64,000 bases of DNA, taken from assembly GCF_019492185.1 (NCBI RefSeq), contig NZ_JAICCF010000001.1, positions 1,488,001 through 1,552,000 on the forward strand, in the 5' to 3' direction. Shown in pieces: positions 19,351 through 28,720 of the stretch. A program made the translations under genes and the position numbers. The DNA is from Chitinophaga rhizophila (GTDB lineage: Bacteria > Bacteroidota > Bacteroidia > Chitinophagales > Chitinophagaceae). The stretch's first letter is position 1. Each line of letters opens with the position of its first letter. A model generated the notes under the pieces. That model searched no databases. It was given only the letters and a program-made list of their open reading frames with translations, and was not told where the DNA came from.

Positions 19351-20802
19351 CTATTGTTTTACAAACTGCCGTGTAGTTACGCTACCATTCTTGTCAATCA
19401 CAATAGTGTACACACCAGCATGCAGCCTGGATACATCCAGCCTGTTGGCAATATTTCTTGCGGCGAGCACTTGCTGTCCGCTGAGGTCAAATACCCTGAT
19501 CTGGGCACCAGACAAATCATCTGTGGTCTGGAATCTTAATTCACTGACTACAGGGTTAGGATAGAGTATAAAATCTTTTATTACAGGTGTGACAGACATG
19601 CTGGTCTTCTGCATCATTACATCTTGTGCAGTTCTTGCACCGCTTCCTGAACGTATGATGAGCGAACTTGCCAGGTCATTCCAGCCGGCTGCTACAAGAC
19701 AGGAGGTACTCGCTGTCAGCGGTAGGGAATTACCTCCAAAGTTATCGTTTACATATAGACGGGTACTATATCCACTATTTAATGATACAGATGAAATGTC
19801 GTCATTCCGGATGCCATAAGACTGCAATCTTGATAACGTGTAGTCTCCTACAGGCAGGCTAATTGCCAGTCCGGTGTAATTACAGTCCCTGTAAAAGGTA
19901 GCTGCTGGCGTATTGAGCGTACCACCTCCAAATACATTGCGAATCGCGGTAGCATAAGCTGCCGTTTGCGGACTGTTATCAATGTCGTCATACAACCATA
20001 TGAACCCTCCGCTGATACGGGAAGGACAACTGTTCTTCCAGGTATTCAACTGACTTTGTACCTGAGAAGTGGTTTTCTCAGCATCCCATAATCCTGCATA
20101 TACAGGTATAGATCCGAAATTCCAGTTACAGGGAGAATTACCTGCACCACCGGCATAACATTGCAGGTCAACCCTGTCTACAGTACCTGGACGCTGATTA
20201 TTTGTGTTAGTCGCAACACTTGTCCAGTAGGATGGATTGGTATAAGGTACCAGACTCACCTTAAAACCCATATTGCCCAGCATTACTGCCAATGCAGTCG
20301 AAGAATTGACATCGTATGCACTCTCATCATCAAATCCAATGGCATCTACCATCGGAAAGGTATTACGTAATGCCTGGAAGTTTCTGTAAAGGATACTTGT
20401 ACTACCAGTACCCTGTGCTGCAATCAGATTCTTAATATGGGTGAAAGTCGGAGATCCCCAGGCGCTGAGACAAAATTCCAGCCTGTTAATAGTAGTTGGC
20501 GCAGACTTGAGTCTTGCCATATCATCCACAAAATCAGGATAGGAGCTGGCACCTATATAGGTACCGTTCTGGATCAATGGGAACTCTGCATTGAAACTAA
20601 AATTTCCACTGGCATCAATGTGAATTGTCCATACTACAACGCAGGTATAACCTGAGTTCCTGAGTTCATTAATTGAATAATTGCGGTTTTTGTAAATGGG
20701 ACCGCCACCATAAATAGCTGATTGTGCCATCACCGGCAAATAACCTGCAAGCAGGCAGATCATCAGAAAAAAACAAAAGCATAAGTGGGTAGATGTTTTC
20801 AT
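19351..20802 (-). CDS. Divergent GH18-like secreted protein with beta/gamma-crystallin and T9SS domains
   Basis: This 483-residue protein has a signal peptide (cleavage near VMAQ). A TIM-barrel-like domain (about 28-305) follows, whose motif DAIGFDDE (residues 153-160) mimics the GH18 signature DxxDxDxE with Gly156 replacing the middle Asp but Asp158 and Glu160 kept. A beta/gamma-crystallin module (about 312-400) has calcium-site motifs NDDISS and NDLASS, resembling that of the metalloprotease. A T9SS type A sorting domain ends the protein (LYPNPVVSELRFQ to TTRQFVKQ). It may be a glycoside hydrolase with unusual specificity or a carbohydrate-binding protein. Start chosen at 20802 (MKTSTHLC); an ATG one codon upstream and one at 20829 are alternatives. 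Confidence 0.75.
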   Translation of the reverse strand: MKTSTHLCFCFFLMICLLAGYLPVMAQSAIYGGGPIYKNRNYSINELRNSGYTCVVVWTIHIDASGNFSFNAEFPLIQNGTYIGASSYPDFVDDMARLKSAPTTINRLEFCLSAWGSPTFTHIKNLIAAQGTGSTSILYRNFQALRNTFPMVDAIGFDDESAYDVNSSTALAVMLGNMGFKVSLVPYTNPSYWTSVATNTNNQRPGTVDRVDLQCYAGGAGNSPCNWNFGSIPVYAGLWDAEKTTSQVQSQLNTWKNSCPSRISGGFIWLYDDIDNSPQTAAYATAIRNVFGGGTLNTPAATFYRDCNYTGLAISLPVGDYTLSRLQSYGIRNDDISSVSLNSGYSTRLYVNDNFGGNSLPLTASTSCLVAAGWNDLASSLIIRSGSGARTAQDVMMQKTSMSVTPVIKDFILYPNPVVSELRFQTTDDLSGAQIRVFDLSGQQVLAARNIANRLDVSRLHAGVYTIVIDKNGSVTTRQFVKQ

Positions 20803-20862
20803 CATACGTTGGAATTTTAGCGTTAACATATTTTGAGAGAAATAAAGCAGCTTCGATAAATC

Positions 20863-20912
20863 AGCATTAAGAATTAAGAATCTGACTATGCAGATTCCTA
20901 ATTCTTAATGCT
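20863..20912. repeat. Imperfect inverted repeat between two chitinase genes
   Basis: Arms of 22 bp around a 6-nt loop (20885-20890) pair with one mismatch. The arm core AATTAAGAATC is shared with the ends of the 145-bp element at 32545-32689. It is AT-rich, lies 22 nt after the stop of the two-headed chitinase gene and may weaken or end transcription, although no T-run follows it on the minus strand. Confidence 0.7.
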
Positions 20913-20933
20913 AATGACTATATATTAAATCAA

Positions 20934-23900
20934 CTATAACCGCACAATCTTCGCCGTTGCCTTCCGGCCGCTTTGCTGATTGCTGGTTTTTAATATCCAC
21001 GAGCCTGACGGTACCTGCGATACATCCAGATCAACTATCTGCTGACCTTTAGTACCCGCTGTAATCTGCCTGCGCAGAATAGCATGACCATTATTACTCC
21101 ATAACTCAATTACCACTCTTTCTCCCTGCGCTGCATTGATCTGCACCTTCAGGATAGAGCCGGTCAGCGGGTTAGGGAATACTACCAGCCTGTCATTTGC
21201 AGTACCTGCATCCGGCGTCATGGATACGGCTGCAATTTTTGCAGCTGCGCCACATGCACCCAGTGGTTTCCACCACCATTCAGCAGTACCAGGCGTTACA
21301 TTATATAAACCATTTGACTGACTTTCATACAGTATGCCGTTATATACTACCTTATCACCCTGGTTATATACTTTCGGATACGTCTGATAAGCAGCTACTC
21401 CGGCACAGTTTCCGGTGTTACCATTACCTACCTGAACGTTTACAGCTGCGCTCGTTGTAGTAGCGCCACCATTATCGGTAGCCCTGGCTGTAATGCTATA
21501 ACTACCCGCAGCTACATTATTCCAGGTATAAGTATACGGACTGGTTGTCGCTTCTCCCAGTTTAGTACTACCATTGTAAAACTCTACTTTGGCGATTGTT
21601 CCGTCTGCATCTGAAGCAGTAACCTGGATAGCTATCGCAGCAGGTGCAGTGAATGCGGCTCCATTTGCCGGAGAACTAATACTAACTACAGGCGGCTGAT
21701 TGCCAGGGTTAGCACCACAGTCACGTACATAGGCCCATACCTGGTCTGCACCACTGTGCGTATCCGGTTGATCTCCCTGCGTCCACCATCTCGCGGCATA
21801 TACTTTACCATTGTATACTACCTGCTGGTTATTACTATATGCAATACTAGCTGACCATACGGCAATACCATCGCAGGGATTTCCTCCAGTGCCATTTACT
21901 CGTACCGACACAGCAGCAGAGGTAGTCACTGCGCCCGCATTGTCAGTAGCTACAGCTGTGAGGCTATAAGTACCTGCGGCTACATTGGTCCACGTATAGG
22001 AATATGGCGCAGCCGTAGCCTGACCCAATCTGGTACTACCATTATAAAATTCTACTCTCGCTACAGAACCATCTGCATCAGATGCGCTTGCGGTAATAGT
22101 AATAGAGGCCGGGGCATTATATGTTGCGTTAGCAGCCGGAGCCGTAATGTTGACTACGGGTGACTGATTTCCCGGAGTGGAACCAAAGAAATAAGGATGA
22201 TAGTTGGCAGCAAACTCGCTGTTGTTAACTTTATCCCAGTTCACTGACCAGGTCATTATACCTCTTAAACCAGGGTATCCTGCAGCTTTCCTTAAGACGT
22301 AAGTGCCACCGTACGACTGACCTTTGGTTAGGTAGTTCAGCGCTTTCTTCACTTCTGCCGGTGCAGTATAACCACTTCCTGCGGCTGCTGGTGCAGCCGG
22401 TAGGCCAAAGGCTACCTGATCTTCACGTAATGCCGGGAAAGTTTGGCTGGTGCCCGACACAGGGAAACCCTGTAACAGCATCTCAGTCATTGACACGATA
22501 AAGTCTGCAGTTGTTGAGTTATACACCCTATTATCCAATCCCATTACAGAACCGGTATTATACAACTGTGGCTGAATCCAGGACAGCTCTTCGCGCAAAC
22601 CATAAATGATAGGCAGATAAGCGCCTACCAGTGGAGAATAAGTAGAACCATAGGCTGTCTGTACATAGTAGGTTTCAGGTGCCATGGTCAGTAGGCAGTT
22701 TTTACCCTGTGCCTTGCGGTAAGCAACAATCTCTTTCACAGCAGAGATCAGGTTAACTACTTTTGGCGTTGTCGGAGCCATAAAGTTATTATCACCATTG
22801 TTAAGCTGCAAAGACGTTCCTCCTTCAATATCCAGATCAAAACCGTCGAAATTATAGGTATCCAGCAGGTTCTTCATGCTGGTGATAAATGACTGTTTGT
22901 TAGCTGCTGTGTTGATCACCAGGGTACCGGTTTCCCCACCGAGTGAGAGTAACACCTTTCTGCCCTGAGATTGCAATGTTGCAATGTCTGCTTTGAACTC
23001 TGCAACGGTTGTTCCTTCCGGAGTAAAGCTTACCGTTGATAAGTCGCTGCCGGTAGTACCAAATGCCACTTCAATTACATTATAACGGCTGTCTACATCG
23101 CGCAGGCGGATGTAAGGAGCAGCGGCCAGGTTCCAGTTCTGCCAGTAACCTACCACTACTTTACTGTTGTCAACCGGTGGATTTGTACCATTGGTAACAG
23201 TAACAGATACTGCTGATGAGGTAGTTGTAGCGCCACTGTTATCTGTAGCTATGGCAGTAATGCTGTACGTTCCTGCCGCTACGTTATTCCAGCTGATACT
23301 ATATGGAGATACGGAGTCAATACCCAGACTCGTAGCACCATTGTAGAACTGCACTCTTCTGATACTGCCGTCGCTGTCTGTTGCATTAGCACTTACCGTA
23401 ATACTTGCTGGTGCGCTGAATGCTGTATTTGCTGCCGGAGCTGTAAGGCTCACTACAGGAGGTTGATTTACCGGTGTAGTGCCATCTGCAAATACTGCGT
23501 TGATCTTGTTAACGAGCGGAGAGGTGGTACCGGGACAATAAATCAGTTTCCCTTTGGCAACGGTATTGCTGGTCATATTCAGCATATCCCCATATACCTG
23601 CCAGATAATCACTCCTCCCAATCCGTTATCTTTAATATACTTTGCTTTTTCACCTACTGAACGCTCGTTGTCGTAGCTGAGGAAATAGTTGCCTTTAGTC
23701 TTATACGGAACTTTGGCTACGTCATCCCATCCTTCCGTCCAACCGGAACCTGTCTGCTGGAGTATATAGCTGTAATTGGGCGTACCGTCCCAGAGGTCTT
23801 TCGCCCAGTTAGTATAGTCAGCACAGGTCTGAATAGGCCCATCCGGTTGTACGGTTTCCGCACGTTTGGTCGTAGCAGCATTTAATGCAGCTGTACCGGA

Positions 23901-25016
23901 GGTAACCACCCCACGACCATAAAAAGGTGCACCAATATTAACTTTAGACATATTTACGCCTAGAGCTCTCAGTGCTTTTACGGTTGCATCGATAGAGAAA
24001 TTGGTGTATTCAGCTCCGGGATAATCATATAACGGCGCGTTGTGGCCTGCCTTATTAGACCAGCCGCCGTTATAGTCATAGGTCATCATGTTATAATAAT
24101 TCATTGAATTATTAAGACGTGCCCAGTCAAATCCCTGCAGCTTGGCAGGAGATGCCGCAAATGCTGCCGTAATAAGCTTGCCGGGACCAATTGCTGTTCT
24201 CACAGCCTCAACCAGCAATGCAAAGTTGGTGTAGTCGGCAGCGCTATATCTTTCTATGTTCATACCCGGATCATTCGGATATTCCCAGTCGAAGTCTATA
24301 CCATCGAAGCCCATATTAATGAGCTCTACGCAACCGGCTACAAATTTTGCACGTTTGGTGGCATCAGCTGCCATTTCCGGATAGTGTTTACACATACTCC
24401 ATCCACCGATGGAAGCCATTACTTTTACCCCTTTGGAATGTGCCAGGTCGAGCACTCCCTGCGCGCCACCCTGTTTGGGTACAGATAAAGGGAAAGCACC
24501 GGTTCTGCCGGTATTAACATTTTTCCAGCCACTGCCCTCATTACGATAACCAAGGGTATAGGGATAACTTCCTTCAGTTATGTAGTAAAGCGGTGCATCC
24601 AGTTCGCCGTACAGCAGGAACATGTCCCAGCTGCTGTAAATGTCCTCATTTACCAGTGCGCCAGGTTCCTGTACGGAGCCGGGCTGATAGATGTTCTTGT
24701 TACGGAAATCTCCACTGTGTAAAGAGCCGTCCTTTGCAACTCCAAAGAAGGAGAAGTTCAGGATGGTGTACTGCGAATAGTCTACGTTCAATTGGTTATA
24801 ACCGCCTTTAGGAACGATACCGGCAACGTCCTTCCAGGCATCCCACTGGGTGATATATCCTATCACCTGCTTGTTGTGATTTTTTGTAGTAGCGGGCACC
24901 TGCGGCGTTACCTGCGCCATCGCGGGATATACACCCAGGATAAGCAGTAACAGCAGCAATGCATGCCTTACGTAATGGTACGGCAATGCGCTACGAAAGG
25001 TAGAATTTACTTTCAT
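20934..25016 (-). CDS. Two-headed T9SS chitinase (GH18 - Ig - GH18 - Ig - CBM5/12 - Ig - CBM5/12)
   Basis: The 1360-residue enzyme has a signal peptide (cleavage near PAMAQ, residue 35). The first GH18 domain (about 48-500) has DGIDFDWE at residues 238-245. A bacterial Ig-like module (about 523-615, PPVVSLTAPAANTAF) leads to a second GH18 domain (about 620-935) with DGFDLDIE. Then come Ig, a chitin-binding CBM5/12 (CDGIAVWSASIAYSNNQQVV), a third Ig, a second CBM5/12 (CAGVAAYQTYPKVYNQGDKV) and a T9SS type A tail (VVFPNPLTGSILKVQ to TAKIVRL). Both catalytic Glu residues are present. The layout recalls Flavobacterium johnsoniae ChiA, a T9SS-secreted enzyme with two GH18 domains of complementary mode. 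It is the first and largest gene of the secreted-enzyme cluster. Confidence 0.94.
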   Translation of the reverse strand: MKVNSTFRSALPYHYVRHALLLLLLILGVYPAMAQVTPQVPATTKNHNKQVIGYITQWDAWKDVAGIVPKGGYNQLNVDYSQYTILNFSFFGVAKDGSLHSGDFRNKNIYQPGSVQEPGALVNEDIYSSWDMFLLYGELDAPLYYITEGSYPYTLGYRNEGSGWKNVNTGRTGAFPLSVPKQGGAQGVLDLAHSKGVKVMASIGGWSMCKHYPEMAADATKRAKFVAGCVELINMGFDGIDFDWEYPNDPGMNIERYSAADYTNFALLVEAVRTAIGPGKLITAAFAASPAKLQGFDWARLNNSMNYYNMMTYDYNGGWSNKAGHNAPLYDYPGAEYTNFSIDATVKALRALGVNMSKVNIGAPFYGRGVVTSGTAALNAATTKRAETVQPDGPIQTCADYTNWAKDLWDGTPNYSYILQQTGSGWTEGWDDVAKVPYKTKGNYFLSYDNERSVGEKAKYIKDNGLGGVIIWQVYGDMLNMTSNTVAKGKLIYCPGTTSPLVNKINAVFADGTTPVNQPPVVSLTAPAANTAFSAPASITVSANATDSDGSIRRVQFYNGATSLGIDSVSPYSISWNNVAAGTYSITAIATDNSGATTTSSAVSVTVTNGTNPPVDNSKVVVGYWQNWNLAAAPYIRLRDVDSRYNVIEVAFGTTGSDLSTVSFTPEGTTVAEFKADIATLQSQGRKVLLSLGGETGTLVINTAANKQSFITSMKNLLDTYNFDGFDLDIEGGTSLQLNNGDNNFMAPTTPKVVNLISAVKEIVAYRKAQGKNCLLTMAPETYYVQTAYGSTYSPLVGAYLPIIYGLREELSWIQPQLYNTGSVMGLDNRVYNSTTADFIVSMTEMLLQGFPVSGTSQTFPALREDQVAFGLPAAPAAAGSGYTAPAEVKKALNYLTKGQSYGGTYVLRKAAGYPGLRGIMTWSVNWDKVNNSEFAANYHPYFFGSTPGNQSPVVNITAPAANATYNAPASITITASASDADGSVARVEFYNGSTRLGQATAAPYSYTWTNVAAGTYSLTAVATDNAGAVTTSAAVSVRVNGTGGNPCDGIAVWSASIAYSNNQQVVYNGKVYAARWWTQGDQPDTHSGADQVWAYVRDCGANPGNQPPVVSISSPANGAAFTAPAAIAIQVTASDADGTIAKVEFYNGSTKLGEATTSPYTYTWNNVAAGSYSITARATDNGGATTTSAAVNVQVGNGNTGNCAGVAAYQTYPKVYNQGDKVVYNGILYESQSNGLYNVTPGTAEWWWKPLGACGAAAKIAAVSMTPDAGTANDRLVVFPNPLTGSILKVQINAAQGERVVIELWSNNGHAILRRQITAGTKGQQIVDLDVSQVPSGSWILKTSNQQSGRKATAKIVRL

Positions 25017-25249
25017 GTATAACGGTTTTTTTGAGACGATATGGAACTACTGGTTTATCTCTGCTTAAAAATGCCAGGCCACAGGTATTATCAACGGTGT
25101 CAGTTTGCTCTCTGAATTAATGATGTGCAGATATAAGACCGGTTTTCACAGGTAAATGGTATTTTAAGGTATTATGGTTAATTATCGCTACGGATTCTTA
25201 CTTCCAGACTCTATATAGGTGTCGTACCTAACGTGGTATAGTACTATCC

Positions 25250-25257
25250 CAAATGTA
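25250..25257 (-). promoter_or_regulatory. Possible Bacteroidota -7 box upstream of the two-headed chitinase
   Basis: On the minus strand the sequence TACATTTG matches the Bacteroidota -7 consensus TAnnTTTG. It lies about 230 nt upstream of the chitinase start; no clear -33 TTG element is seen at the usual spacing. Tentative. Apart from this and the terminator beside it, I see nothing in the 25017-25332 gap. Confidence 0.3.
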
Positions 25258-25277
25258 ATTTTTTTTGACATAAACAG

Positions 25278-25310
25278 AACGCCCTCCCGGTAACTAACCG
25301 GGAGGGCGTT
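25278..25310 (-). terminator. Strong hairpin terminator after the OmpA/PorP/CHU_C gene set
   Basis: A perfect 13-bp GC-rich stem (arm AACGCCCTCCCGG, 7-nt loop) starts about 22 nt past the OmpA-like gene stop. The following minus-strand sequence is moderately T-rich (TTCTGTTTATG). Confidence 0.75.
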
Positions 25311-25332
25311 TCTTATCTTAAATGCTGTCAGA

Positions 25333-27657
25333 CTATTGATGAATGATTTTCAGCATGGTACGTCTGCTCTTCATATACTGCTCATCCGTACAAGGTACAC
25401 CTTTACCGCATGGATCTGCAGGATCTTTACCGATGTTCTCGTAGTAAAGTCTTGTAGAGTTTACACCTTTTCTCACCAGGTATTCTATTACTGCATAACA
25501 ACGCAGTGCAGACAGGTCCTTGTTATAGGCGTCGGAACCGCGGCTGTCAGTGTAAGAACGGATCTGGAGCTTCCAGTTAGGATATTGGTTCAGTACTACC
25601 GCTACCCTATCCAGCAGGTTTCTTGACTTGGAAGTCAGGATAGCGCTGTTATAGTCATAGTAGAACTCCATTGTTTCCATCTTGCTCTGGATCGCCTTGT
25701 CCATTTCATCCATCTCCTGGTCCTGCTGACGCTCTGGCTGAGAGATAGCTACTGGTTCGGCTGGTTTCTGTGATGGCTTTTCAGCAGGCGTCTCAACATA
25801 CTCATTACCTGTTGGCGGCGCTATCACAGGGTCAGGCTTGGTTACGGCTACCGGCGTTTTGGTTTCAGGTTTTGTAACAGGCTTGGTTGGCTTGTTGTTA
25901 CTGCCTGGACCACGTCTTACCGGTGCAGTAGTCTTAGTTTCTGTTACCGGCGTTTTCGCTGGCACATCAACCGGATCGTTTTTGGCAACTACCGGATCAG
26001 CAACAGGATGCTGTGTAGTAGTTACGGTAGACGGAATATTGATAGGTGCAGATACCTGTTGTTTCGGAGAGTATACTACCGGCTCTTTCACTGTCTCGGT
26101 CTGATCCTGCGAAGTGGTACCGGTTGGTAAACTGATCGGCACTACTACCGGTTGTCTTGGAGATACAACCACCGGTTCCTTCGGCTTGGATGCCACTGAA
26201 GTGGATTCTGCCGGTTGTTTTTCCGGATCGTTCGCTGCCAGTATCTGACGCTCTGGTTTTATACCTGCTTCCAGCTCTTTATAAGGCTGGATACCCTGGT
26301 CATTATTAAATCTTTCTGAGAAGTGGGTATCCATGAAGCGATAGATATCATCACTACCACCGCCACCGGGACGGTTGGAAGAAAAATATCCCTCATACAT
26401 ATTCGCCTTCATAATGAAGCCCAGGTCATCTCCACCGGAATTGAACGGATAGCGCAGGTTCTGCAGACGATGCCAGTCAGCGCCCTTACCAGCTACACGG
26501 AACATATCAAATCCTCCCATTCCCGGGTGCCCTTTACTGGAGAAATACAACATGTCTTCTTCATTATAGGTAGGGAATGCTTCGTCAAAAGGAGTGTTGA
26601 TAATAGGACCGCAGTTCTTTGGTTTACCCCATCTTCCATTCTTTTGCTTCTCACTGAACCAGATGTCCATTCTACCCTGTCCGCCTTTTCTGTTGGAAGC
26701 GAAGTACATCGTCTTACCATCACGGCTTAATGCCACGTGACCTGTAGAATAACCATTTGAGTTAATTTCTTTCAGCGGCTCAAGTGGTCTCCATTCGTCA
26801 CCGGTTTTTACAGACCAGAACACCATCATAACACGTTCCCCATTTACCGGACCGCGTTTTTTGCGGTTAGCAATATCCTGCTGCCAGGAGTTCAGTGTAA
26901 CGTAAATGGTATCCTCTCTTGCATTGAAACATACAGGACCAATGTGATAAGGTACGAGGGCAAGTAACTGTGGCACAACTTCTTCAACAAAAGTATTAGC
27001 TACACCCTGTGCGTATTGTTTGAAAATGTAGGCTTTGTAATAAGGCTGATTGGTACGGGTATCAATAGCCGGGTTACGTTCAGGTAAAAGGTTCATGGTC
27101 ATTTTCCGGTAACCATTGGAAACCAGGAGTAAACCTTGTCTTGTTACACCGCTTACGTAATCAGAACCGGAAGAACTAAGTTCTTTGATATTCTCCATCG
27201 CCATATCCAGGCGGCCTGATTTCCAGGCGATGGCACTGTCGCAACCTGCCATCATGACGTTCATCAGTCTGATACTATCCTGCTTCGGACTTTTGAATTT
27301 GGCTATTTGTTGTTTTGCTTCAACATATTTACCCACACTCTTCAAAACTTCTCCATACTGCAGATATACCACTGGCGGACAATCCGGACGTTCGGCCATC
27401 TTTTCATACCAGAAGGCAGCGTCTTCGTACTGACCTATTTCACGATTGCAGAGGGCAATGCGTTGCAACAGATCTATGGAAGTCTTCGTTTTCTTTTTAG
27501 AAATAATCCTTCCATATAAGGATGCAGCAACAGCATATTCCTGCCTTTCAAAAGCCTCATCAGCCCTTACCCTTACGCTTTTCTGCTCCTGGCCAAACAG
27601 TGCTGCCGGAACCGTCAGAGTGGTGCACAATAATATCGCGTAACAACGTCGTAGCAT
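25333..27657 (-). CDS. OmpA family protein with TPR, PD40 propeller and proline-rich linker (gliding/T9SS-associated type)
   Basis: The 774-residue envelope protein has a signal peptide (cleavage near LFGQ), TPR-like helices (about 30-150) and WD40-like PD40 propeller blades (about 300-440, e.g. ALSRDGKTMYFASNRKGGQG and EGYFSSNRPGGGGSDDIYRF). A long Pro/Thr/Val-rich linker follows (about 465-645) with imperfect repeats of a KEPVV.SP(R/K)Q.V...I.(L/I)P pattern. The C-terminal OmpA domain (about 660-774) has the peptidoglycan-contact signature TDSRGSDAYNKDLSALR. This architecture resembles PorE and the OmpA partners of PorP/SprF and likely ties surface machinery to peptidoglycan. The linker could span the periplasm. 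It lies 26 nt after the PorP/SprF gene in the same operon. Confidence 0.88.
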   Translation of the reverse strand: MLRRCYAILLCTTLTVPAALFGQEQKSVRVRADEAFERQEYAVAASLYGRIISKKKTKTSIDLLQRIALCNREIGQYEDAAFWYEKMAERPDCPPVVYLQYGEVLKSVGKYVEAKQQIAKFKSPKQDSIRLMNVMMAGCDSAIAWKSGRLDMAMENIKELSSSGSDYVSGVTRQGLLLVSNGYRKMTMNLLPERNPAIDTRTNQPYYKAYIFKQYAQGVANTFVEEVVPQLLALVPYHIGPVCFNAREDTIYVTLNSWQQDIANRKKRGPVNGERVMMVFWSVKTGDEWRPLEPLKEINSNGYSTGHVALSRDGKTMYFASNRKGGQGRMDIWFSEKQKNGRWGKPKNCGPIINTPFDEAFPTYNEEDMLYFSSKGHPGMGGFDMFRVAGKGADWHRLQNLRYPFNSGGDDLGFIMKANMYEGYFSSNRPGGGGSDDIYRFMDTHFSERFNNDQGIQPYKELEAGIKPERQILAANDPEKQPAESTSVASKPKEPVVVSPRQPVVVPISLPTGTTSQDQTETVKEPVVYSPKQQVSAPINIPSTVTTTQHPVADPVVAKNDPVDVPAKTPVTETKTTAPVRRGPGSNNKPTKPVTKPETKTPVAVTKPDPVIAPPTGNEYVETPAEKPSQKPAEPVAISQPERQQDQEMDEMDKAIQSKMETMEFYYDYNSAILTSKSRNLLDRVAVVLNQYPNWKLQIRSYTDSRGSDAYNKDLSALRCYAVIEYLVRKGVNSTRLYYENIGKDPADPCGKGVPCTDEQYMKSRRTMLKIIHQ

Positions 27658-27683
27658 ATAAAGATTTGATGATCTTTTAGAAT

Positions 27684-28694
27684 TTAAAAATAGCGGGGAT
27701 TAGACGTACTGAATAGCTTTGAATTAAATAATATACCGATCGAAAGTTCATGTGCTCCGCTTTGAATACCCGCCAGTTTATTCATACTGTAATCATATGA
27801 GTAGCCCACACGGTACTTTGGAGAGATGTAGTACTCAAGGATAGCGCTTGCAGCATTCGCCTTGTCAAGACCCGCGTTATTAACTACAGATTTCTTGTTT
27901 AACACAGAAAGGTTTGTTCTGTAAGAACCACCTACCCACAGCAGTTCATCTATATGCATCATCAGCGTTGCATCTAATCCGGCAGGACCAGAGAAATCAG
28001 TCTTGAACAATACAGATGGTTTCAGGGAGATATTTTCATTCACAGAGAACATATAACCGGCTGTGATGTACACATGTTGTTTCCTGCGGATACTTTCATA
28101 TGTATATCCTCTCCATTTATAACCCGAGCTGGTGTATTTAGACAAAAGGTCCAGTACAGACACCCCGATGTATACAGAAGGAGAATAATAGTAGATACCT
28201 AAACGTGCATCCGGAGTAGTTGCTTTAGCTGAACCGTCAGGAATGATACGGTCTCCGTTATCGAGATATACCAGATCCTTACCATTCATACCATACTGCG
28301 TTGCACCCACACCAAGACCGAAACAGATGCGGCGGGTATCCTCTTCATCCAGACGGATGCGGTATGCATAGGAAGCATACAGGGAGATCGCGCTCTGCGG
28401 TCCCAGGTTATCCATCATTGCCTGTACGCCCAGACCAACGTTTGCATCCTGTTTACCCCTGTTCAACGGGCCGTCCAGGGATACACTCATGGTACGCGGC
28501 GCACCATCCATACCGGTCCACTGCTGACGGTATGAAGCATTCAGATGCAGTACATCCTTGTAACCCGCATAAGCCGGGTTAATCGCTAATCCGTTAAAAA
28601 TATACTGGCTGAACTGGACACTTTGCTGTGCACGGGAACCTGCGGCCAGGCAAAGTAATAATACTACAGTAAACCATTTTTTTGTCGTGTACAT
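27684..28694 (-). CDS. PorP/SprF family type IX secretion system membrane protein
   Basis: The 336-residue product has a signal peptide (cleavage near GSRAQ) followed by the family's signature start (VQFSQYIFNGLAINPAYAGY, then LNASYRQQWTGMDGAPRTMS). The remainder is a predicted 14- or 16-strand outer-membrane beta-barrel ending in the usual YRVGYSYDYSMNKLAG..GAHELSIG region. Known role: PorP/SprF proteins work with the T9SS to export or anchor specific large substrates with type B (CHU_C-like) C-terminal domains; such a protein is encoded immediately upstream. An upstream in-frame ATG at 28721 touches the previous stop, but the signal peptide begins at 28694. Confidence 0.93.
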   Translation of the reverse strand: MYTTKKWFTVVLLLCLAAGSRAQQSVQFSQYIFNGLAINPAYAGYKDVLHLNASYRQQWTGMDGAPRTMSVSLDGPLNRGKQDANVGLGVQAMMDNLGPQSAISLYASYAYRIRLDEEDTRRICFGLGVGATQYGMNGKDLVYLDNGDRIIPDGSAKATTPDARLGIYYYSPSVYIGVSVLDLLSKYTSSGYKWRGYTYESIRRKQHVYITAGYMFSVNENISLKPSVLFKTDFSGPAGLDATLMMHIDELLWVGGSYRTNLSVLNKKSVVNNAGLDKANAASAILEYYISPKYRVGYSYDYSMNKLAGIQSGAHELSIGILFNSKLFSTSNPRYF

Positions 28695-28720
28695 AATTGC
28701 ACTTTTAGGATCACAGTTCA

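Noticed and set aside
25838..26104. Gly/Val-rich 88-codon plus-strand frame
   Set aside because: It is the complement of the Pro/Thr-rich linker of the OmpA gene; its low-complexity composition comes from that repeat.
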